From assembly GCA_944472155.2 (NCBI GenBank), contig OX235271.1, forward strand, positions 39,234,633-39,298,632: a DNA stretch of 64,000 bases, read 5' to 3'. The stretch is from Trichobilharzia szidati (lineage: Eukaryota; Platyhelminthes; Trematoda; Strigeidida; Schistosomatidae). Each line of letters starts with the position of its first letter. Positions within the stretch are counted from its first letter, which is position 1. The translations under genes and the position numbers were made by a program. The notes below the pieces were generated by a model that worked only from the letters and a program-made list of their open reading frames with translations, was not told the origin of the DNA and made no database searches. Positions 58,423 to 64,000 of the stretch are shown here, in pieces.

Positions 58423-61400
58423 CTGTCTGTCTGTCTGTTTTCGACATAGAACTTTGCACATATGTGCGGCAGTTCAAGTCGCCACAATCCATGTAGCACG
58501 CAAAGCAAGAGAATGAAGTAGAAGAAATGCATAATATAGACAGTAAACAGAGGTGTGAGACAAAGGAATAGTAATAACGGAAGACAAAACAGTTTAATTG
58601 GAAATCATAAGTCACAAGGAGTGGATGCATCTGCGCCACTGAGAACGATTTTGAGCCATGTCACCAATTGTTTCCAACCATTGGTTTTTACCATCCCGAG
58701 GGCCCCAACCAGGAAGTCTACATCTTCCTACGTGGCTTAGATTAACTGTTGTGGATTTCATTGATTGGTGCCATGTTTTGGTTTGACCGCCGCTAGCTCT
58801 TTTCCAGCCTGACCCTATATCAGCTAACATTGCCCGTCGAGGAAGGCGATGACTAGGCATACGTAGCACATGTCCTAACCATCTCAGTCGAAGTAATTTC
58901 ACAGTCTCGTCGATTGATTTCCCCGCCTTACCTAGCACTCGACGCCTAACCTCAATATTGCTCACCTTATTATACCACTTCACGCGGGAGATAGAACGCA
59001 GACACCTATGATCGAACACAGCTAATCTTTTCATGTCTTCCAATCTCAGTGGCCAGGTCTCACAGCCATAAAGGAGGACGGAGCGGACTGTTGAGCAGTA
59101 CACACGCCCTTTGGTCGATAGTCGGATATCGCGTCTACGCCAGAGACGGCGAAAACTGGCGAATGCGAACCTAGCCCTCTGTATTCGTGCTGAAATTTCG
59201 TCGGAGATCAACCCGTTGGGGCTGATGGTACTTCCCAAGTAAGTGAAGCGGTCAACGTGTTCTACCACTTCACTTCCTATTTCTAATCTAGGGGTCGATG
59301 AAGTCCAATCCTGCAGCATCATCTTACATTTTATAGGGGCGAATCGCATGCCAAACATGCGGAGATTGTTGCTCAGGGTGTTCAGTAGACTCTGCATTTT
59401 GTCAGAGTCCTCGCCTAGAAGGACTATATCGTCCGCATATTCTAAGTCAACGAGATTATTCCCTGGTAGCAAGTCAATCCCTGAGTCGCTGAAGTGAGTT
59501 AGGGTTAAGTCCATTAGTACGTCTATGATGAAATTGAATAGGAATGGGGATAATGGGCATCCTTGACGGACGCCACTAGTCGTCACCACTTCAGATGACA
59601 ACTCGCCATAAGCCCTCACCTGGCTGCATGAGTACGAGTAGAGTGCCTTAATCAGTGTAATGTATTTTCTTGGCATTCCCTTTACAGCCAAGCATCGCCA
59701 GAGAACCTCCCGGTCGACAGAATCGAATGCCGCCTTTAGGTCAAGAAATATAATGATTGTCGGACGCCGGTAGGAATGCCTATGTTCTAAAATCTGTCGA
59801 AGGGTGAAGATGTGATCAATACACCCTCTACCTGGCCTAAAACCTGCCTGGTTTTCTCGTGTTTGTGTCTCCCGAGCACCACTTAATCTACGCAGTATTA
59901 TTGAGCCTAGGATTTTAGATACTATATTAGTCAAGCTAATCCCTCTGTGATTATCACAAGACGACTTGTCCCCCTTCTTGTATATCGGGATGATCAGTGA
60001 CTTACACCAACTCGATGGGACTTCCTCTGATTCCCAGACGCTGCCTAGAACCTCCGTTAACGCAGACAGTAAACTGTCGCCTCCGTACTTAAATACCTCT
60101 GGAGTCAATAAATCAGGTCCCGCTGCTTTGCCTAGCTTCAGATTGGTGACAGCTTTAGTAACCTCGGTTAAGGACGGAGGACCTGTGTCTATCTCCCATT
60201 CAGGGAGGTGTTGGATGTCCGGTAGGTTAAGTGTGGCTGTGGGCCAATTAAACTGCTCCTCATAGTGTTCTTTCCAGCGCTCCAGACGTCTATCCTGAGA
60301 GCTAATTAAGGAGCCATTTTTCTCAGAAATAGTCTCACTTATGATTTGCCTTCTCCCACCCGTTTCCCTGATGAGTCTAAAGAGTTGCCTAGTGTTGCCT
60401 ATCGCCGATGCTTTTTCCATCTCTTTCGCCTTTGTCAACCACCACTGTTCACGGTCCTTGCGGAGACTTTTCGTAAGTTTCTTTTTGTGCAGCTTTCGCT
60501 CCTCATTGAATTCGGAGCTCGCCGGGATAAGTCTTCTAGCATCTATCAGTTCGGATGAGGCAGTCGAAATCCAATGGTTTTTACTCACCTTTGGATTTAC
60601 CCTATTCACAGCTTTTACAGCTGTATCTATGGCTGACTGAATATTCTTCCAGGCTTCTTCAGGGTGAGCGCAGCTGTCAAACTCAGATATGTGTTTAGCT
60701 AGTTCTTCCTTAAATAGGGACTTAGATCCCTGGTCGAGCTGGGGACGTGATGGGTTTACCGCCAGCTGTTTCCTACGTCCGTTCAGTCGTAAGCACACAC
60801 GAGCGCGGACCAGTGCGTGATCGGTATCTACACACGTGTTCCAGAAGGAGCGACAATCTCCTACCGACCCACGCCAACGATAGCTTATTGCTATGTGGTC
60901 TATTTGTGTCCAGCGTTGATTTGATGATGGTGGTCGCCAGGTCAAACAGTGTCTCTCCTTGTGTTTGAAGTTAGTGCTTACAAGATACAAATGATTATCT
61001 GAACAGAACTGTAGGAGACGGTCACCGTTGTCGGTTCGCTGGCACGGAATTCCGTATGTGCCACCAACATTCTTCTCAGATTGACACAATTTCCCTACTT
61101 GAGCATTAAAGTCACCAGCTAAAACGACTATATCTGAGCGTCTAGCCTTTCGCAGCAAACTAGACAGCTTTTGGTAGAACTCATCCTTCGTTTCATCCGA
61201 ACTGCAGTCAGTGGGGGCGTAGGCGGAGATTACGAAAAGGCATCGGCGAGTAGTGCAGTCCTTTCTCCTTTTCACTGATCCGTTCAGGCGGACAGCGCAC
61301 ATTCGGCTATCTACCGGGATCCAGTCAAGTAATGTCTTTTCTGCTCTAGTACTTAAAGCTATCCCAACACCAGCTAATCCTCGTGAGCTAGCCGTCGCAT

Positions 61401-62195
61401 CTCCTGACACCCTCAAGGTGAATTTTGCAGATTCATCCTGTTGGCCAGGTGGGGTTAGGTGAATAACCACACTCGGGTCTTGTATGCGTGTTTCTGAAAC
61501 ACAACATACATCAATGGCTCGGGATGCCATAGTCTTGGCTAGTGATGCTTGTTGTCCTATTTGGTAAAGTGTCCTAACATTAAATGCTCCTATATAAAAT
61601 TGGTGGCGTGGTTTTAGGAGACAATCGGTGGTGGCTTTTTGGCTTCCCTCGTTATCAGTGCACACAGAGTGAAGGGGAAGTGAAGAGCCAACAAGTAGAG
61701 GAGTTGCATTGGTAGAAGGAAGGCAAGATAATAGAGATGAAGATGAAGACAAAGATGAGCGAGGATTAGAGGGGTTTCGCGTGCACTTCGGATTGTGAGG
61801 GCGATTGTTACTTCCCGGCTGCCCACACCGTGGAAGTTGGTTGCGTGACCGCAGAGCCCAGGGGACAACTGCTTGAGGCCGGTCACACACGGCCTGTTTT
61901 TGTTTGTTCTTTTTTATTTGGTGTGTCTCAGTAGCGTATTTATCACTTCTGCCCTGTGACACGGCAGCAGAAAGCGCGGTCGTTGTTAATCCGGGCCCCG
62001 ACCGATCCGGCATGATATTTTCTGATTTATTTGAAATCATAGGATTGGATTGGGTAACTGCTTTTAGTCTAACTGCTATCCAAACAACCTTTCTGGCATG
62101 GTAGGACCTGCAGGAACATAAGTTCCAGCCAGTATAGCTTGTTGGGTCATTGCAGTGTTCAAGCCCGACCACCACGTCAAGGTAGCAGCTTTCGG
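58423..62195 (-). mobile_element. RTE-A LINE, full-length and intact, antisense in intron 4
   Basis: It is bounded by a perfect 11-bp direct repeat (TCGTTAATTGT at 58412-58422 and 62196-62206, plus sense). In minus sense it has a 5' leader (GCTGCTACCTTGACGTGG), one long ORF and a 3' UTR ending in (CAGA)4. The intact ORF and exact duplication show a recent insertion. It is the best candidate in the window for an active element. Confidence 0.95.
58612..62040 (-). CDS. RTE-A endonuclease-reverse transcriptase
   Basis: A single ORF of 1142 codons from the first ATG (62040). The frame is open further to 62175, which starts at a GTG. Counting from that upstream end (1187 residues), about 190 Ser/Pro-rich residues precede an AP-type endonuclease (~195-465: GAFNVRTLYQIG, VVLAGDFNAQVG, QIDHIAIS, DHALVRAR). 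A linker and then the reverse transcriptase follow (~700-960: GKAAGPD, QAGFRPGRGC, IFLDLKAAFDSVDRE, GVRQGCPLSP and the catalytic EYADDIVLL). The C-terminal tail has a FDHRCLRSISRVKW motif. The layout fits the RTE clade (schistosome SR2-like). It nicks the target site and primes reverse transcription of its own RNA there. Confidence 0.93.
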   Translation of the reverse strand: MISNKSENIMPDRSGPGLTTTALSAAVSQGRSDKYATETHQIKKNKQKQAVCDRPQAVVPWALRSRNQLPRCGQPGSNNRPHNPKCTRNPSNPRSSLSSSSSLLSCLPSTNATPLLVGSSLPLHSVCTDNEGSQKATTDCLLKPRHQFYIGAFNVRTLYQIGQQASLAKTMASRAIDVCCVSETRIQDPSVVIHLTPPGQQDESAKFTLRVSGDATASSRGLAGVGIALSTRAEKTLLDWIPVDSRMCAVRLNGSVKRRKDCTTRRCLFVISAYAPTDCSSDETKDEFYQKLSSLLRKARRSDIVVLAGDFNAQVGKLCQSEKNVGGTYGIPCQRTDNGDRLLQFCSDNHLYLVSTNFKHKERHCLTWRPPSSNQRWTQIDHIAISYRWRGSVGDCRSFWNTCVDTDHALVRARVCLRLNGRRKQLAVNPSRPQLDQGSKSLFKEELAKHISEFDSCAHPEEAWKNIQSAIDTAVKAVNRVNPKVSKNHWISTASSELIDARRLIPASSEFNEERKLHKKKLTKSLRKDREQWWLTKAKEMEKASAIGNTRQLFRLIRETGGRRQIISETISEKNGSLISSQDRRLERWKEHYEEQFNWPTATLNLPDIQHLPEWEIDTGPPSLTEVTKAVTNLKLGKAAGPDLLTPEVFKYGGDSLLSALTEVLGSVWESEEVPSSWCKSLIIPIYKKGDKSSCDNHRGISLTNIVSKILGSIILRRLSGARETQTRENQAGFRPGRGCIDHIFTLRQILEHRHSYRRPTIIIFLDLKAAFDSVDREVLWRCLAVKGMPRKYITLIKALYSYSCSQVRAYGELSSEVVTTSGVRQGCPLSPFLFNFIIDVLMDLTLTHFSDSGIDLLPGNNLVDLEYADDIVLLGEDSDKMQSLLNTLSNNLRMFGMRFAPIKCKMMLQDWTSSTPRLEIGSEVVEHVDRFTYLGSTISPNGLISDEISARIQRARFAFASFRRLWRRRDIRLSTKGRVYCSTVRSVLLYGCETWPLRLEDMKRLAVFDHRCLRSISRVKWYNKVSNIEVRRRVLGKAGKSIDETVKLLRLRWLGHVLRMPSHRLPRRAMLADIGSGWKRASGGQTKTWHQSMKSTTVNLSHVGRCRLPGWGPRDGKNQWLETIGDMAQNRSQWRRCIHSL

Positions 62196-62206
62196 TCGTT
62201 AATTGT

Positions 62207-62544
62207 TCTCTTCTTAAAAAGGTCGGTTGTATAAACCTATTTTAGATATAGATGTATTATGTACAAGTGTTGATAATAGGCAATAGTCTATCTCCCACAG
62301 TCACTCACTGTGACTGTTCTTATTATTATGCTTTGACTTAGACATGCTTTTGTGTGACACTATACTATAAGTGATATGCGACCTAAATCACTTGCGATGT
62401 GGTGTCTATAGGTACACCCATCCCTGATCACCATCTAAGTCACCAAAACTCTGTTATTATTCTATTCGTTGCGTTTTTTAACCGTCTCCTTTTTGCTTTT
62501 TAAGAGTTTATGAAGTAACTACTGACTTTCTTTGACGCGTATCC
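62207..62544. other. Intron 4 spacer between two RTE-A elements
   Basis: Nothing recognised. Confidence 0.4.
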
Positions 62545-63284
62545 CGACTACGATAGCTACTACCTGGATGTGGTTGTGGTGGTGGTGATTGGGCCTGTAC
62601 ACTGCGATGACCCAAAGAAAACTACACTGACTGGAATTAATGTTCCTGCAGGTTCTGCCATTCTAGAAGTCGTTCGAATAGCGGTCAGACTAAAAGCAAG
62701 CAATTACTGTCATAGTTGTAGGTTGCTTATACTATGTTTAATCTAGTAAAGTGTTAACATTCATTGTTAGATTCTCGAGGATTTCTGTGTACATATACTG
62801 GAGAAAAATGTTTTAAGTTTTTGCTAAAAATTATTGTCAACCTAGTTTTTTTTTGATTGTTAATGGCTGTCAGCAACAGGTGTCAGTTACTTTGAACAAA
62901 CTCACTTTCTCGAACTCACGCAGCCGTATAAGAGCTTACGGAGCGTTGTTATCTGAAGTGGTGAAAACCAACTGTATCCGTCAGAGATGTCCACCATCTC
63001 CATTTCTGTTTAATTTCATCATAGGTGTACTAATGGATACAACTCTAGCTAACTTTAGCGAATTAAGGATTGACTTGTTACTAGGGAACAGTCTTGTTGA
63101 TTTCAAGTATGTGGATGATATTGTCATCCTAGGTGAAGACACTGACACAATAGCAGATTTTTCTAAACAACTTGACCAACAATCTTCGAATCATTTGATA
63201 TATGCGATTCAGCCCTGTGAAACGTAAGGTCATGCTGTAGGACTCGTCAGAACCGACTTCCAATTTAAAGATAACGAGTGGACC

Positions 63285-63400
63285 GGTTGAGCTTGTTAAT
63301 CCTTTCACACATGTAGATGTTGATGGTGACTTTCAGTTGGATCCAGATGCGCGTTTCGTCCCAATCGAGAGTCGTCAGCGTTTCAACCCAACATATTTAA
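63285..63400 (-). mobile_element. Hammerhead-type SINE fragment
   Basis: In minus sense: CTGACGA, then TTGGGACGAAACGCGCATCT and GGATCC, matching the core of the schistosome Sm-alpha type hammerhead retroposon. The stem I partner is not preserved. The tRNA-like head is absent. Confidence 0.5.
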
Positions 63401-63465
63401 TCAACAGGAAATGTAAATTAACATAGAAACAAATAATCAATGCTATCCATTGCATAAGAGGCAGT

Positions 63466-63632
63466 TCTCGTGGTCCAGAGGATAATACTTTGGCGTTTGA
63501 AATGATGGATGGAGTGTTTGAGTCTCAGTGGGGGGACATCGTCACTTTCTGGGAATTCAGGTGAATCCAGATGAGGAGTCACTGATAGGACGAAATGCGT
63601 ATTTTGGATTCCACTGTCAGTCACCATCAACC
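63466..63632 (+). mobile_element. Hammerhead-type SINE (Sm-alpha-like), probably inactive ribozyme
   Basis: A tRNA-like head (GTGGTCCAGAGGATAATAC; B-box-like GTTTGAGTCTC) is followed by GAATCCA (63563-63569) that pairs with TGGATTC. In between are ATGAGGAGTC, ATAGGACGAAA and TGCGTA. The CTGATGA element has lost bases, so self-cleavage is unlikely. Confidence 0.6.
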
Positions 63633-63745
63633 AAAATAACTTGTTTTCTCTCCCTTTGTCTACCTTTGTGTGCTGCATAGACTGTGGCAACGTGAACTGG
63701 TCGACTTCTGTGCAAAGTTCTATGTTGTAAATCAAGTTGTCTGTC

Positions 63746-63897
63746 AGTCAGTCAGTCTTCTGAGGATTCAAACTCCAGTTACATCGCTGAGCTGTTTAGG
63801 TTGCAGCCAATTACATCTTTTTTTTTGAGATTAAATTTTTTCCCTCGGAAATATTCTTCAATCGTGTGATTGCTTTTTTTCTTTCTGTTATCTTTAG
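63746..63897. other. Intron 4, right end
   Basis: A long pyrimidine tract (about 63865-63895) precedes the TATCTTTAG acceptor. Confidence 0.5.
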
Positions 63898-64000
63898 GTT
63901 CAAATCTCATCATGGTTCGATGATGCAAATGATCGCGTTCTATTAGATTTAATCCCATATTTTGAGAAACTTGCAACTCAACCGAATGTTGTTGATTTCC
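63898..64000 (+). CDS. CTDSP: CTD small phosphatase, exon 5 (cut by window edge)
   Basis: It opens in phase 0 after a TTTAG acceptor. It encodes VQISSWFDDANDRVLLDLIP and YFEKLATQPNVVDF, the C-terminal helix region of SCP phosphatases (compare the usual SWFD...DLLPFFE pattern). In the family only about 15-25 residues follow, so the gene should end shortly after the window. Confidence 0.95.

Larger units (their letters stand above)
62545..63745 (+). mobile_element. RTE-A LINE remnant, internally deleted and invaded by SINEs
   Basis: It begins with a diverged 5' leader (62545-62710) that mirrors the start of the full-length element. It jumps to an RT fragment (62930-63170: AYGALLSEVVKT, SPFLFNFIIGVLMD, KYVDDIVIL, where the catalytic Ala-Asp-Asp reads VDD), and ends with the 3' terminus at 63650-63745 and CAGTCAGTCAGT. 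The hammerhead-type SINE material lies in between. It stands head to head with the intact copy. Confidence 0.75.

Overview
The window looks like nuclear DNA of a blood fluke (Schistosoma or a close relative). It is AT-rich, its genes have tiny exons and kilobase introns, and it is packed with repeats of schistosome type: RTE-clade LINEs, CR1-like LINEs, Penelope-like elements (PLEs), a BEL/Pao LTR element, and tRNA-derived SINEs, some of which carry hammerhead-ribozyme-like cores. The species assignment is inference from repeat style, not from a database match.

Two host genes can be followed. A minus-strand gene (4005-20954) has four phase-compatible internal exons that I do not recognise. 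A plus-strand gene (41846 to beyond the right edge) has five exons and encodes a CTD small phosphatase (SCP/CTDSP family) with all catalytic motifs visible. Its introns (2.7, 4.9, 7.4 and 5.9 kb) are filled with transposon debris. The last one holds a full-length antisense RTE LINE with an intact ORF and a perfect 11-bp target-site duplication.

The most striking object is at 35234-40094. Two 394-bp LTRs (two differences seen) are flanked by a 4-bp AAAT duplication, a BEL/Pao-like gag start lies just inside the left LTR, and a BEL/Pao integrase tail plus purine tract lies just inside the right LTR. Between them, instead of protease/RT/RNase H/integrase, are intronless copies of two host genes: about seven repeats of alpha-spectrin and the C-terminal two thirds of dipeptidyl peptidase III. 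I read this as a retrotransposon that captured two cellular mRNAs, comparable to gene transduction by retroviruses. All three junctions keep frame locally, but three later frameshifts break the ORF and the DPP III zinc site is damaged.

Layout: 0-4 kb, composite repeat, RTE-B fragment and PLE pair; 4-12 kb, unknown-gene exons among RTE-C and SINE pieces; 13.4-17.7 kb, a large inverted pair of RTE-B copies; 18-20.3 kb, inverted PLE tails, a 66-bp palindrome and degenerate telomere-like DNA; 21-32 kb, decayed RTE-A and RTE-B; 32.8-41.3 kb, CR1 LINEs hosting the chimeric LTR element; 41.8-64 kb, the phosphatase gene with its repeat-filled introns. RTE-A, RTE-B and RTE-C are my labels for three LINE families told apart by protein sequence and 3' tail. 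SINE-1 and SINE-2 are my labels for two tRNA-like SINE families.
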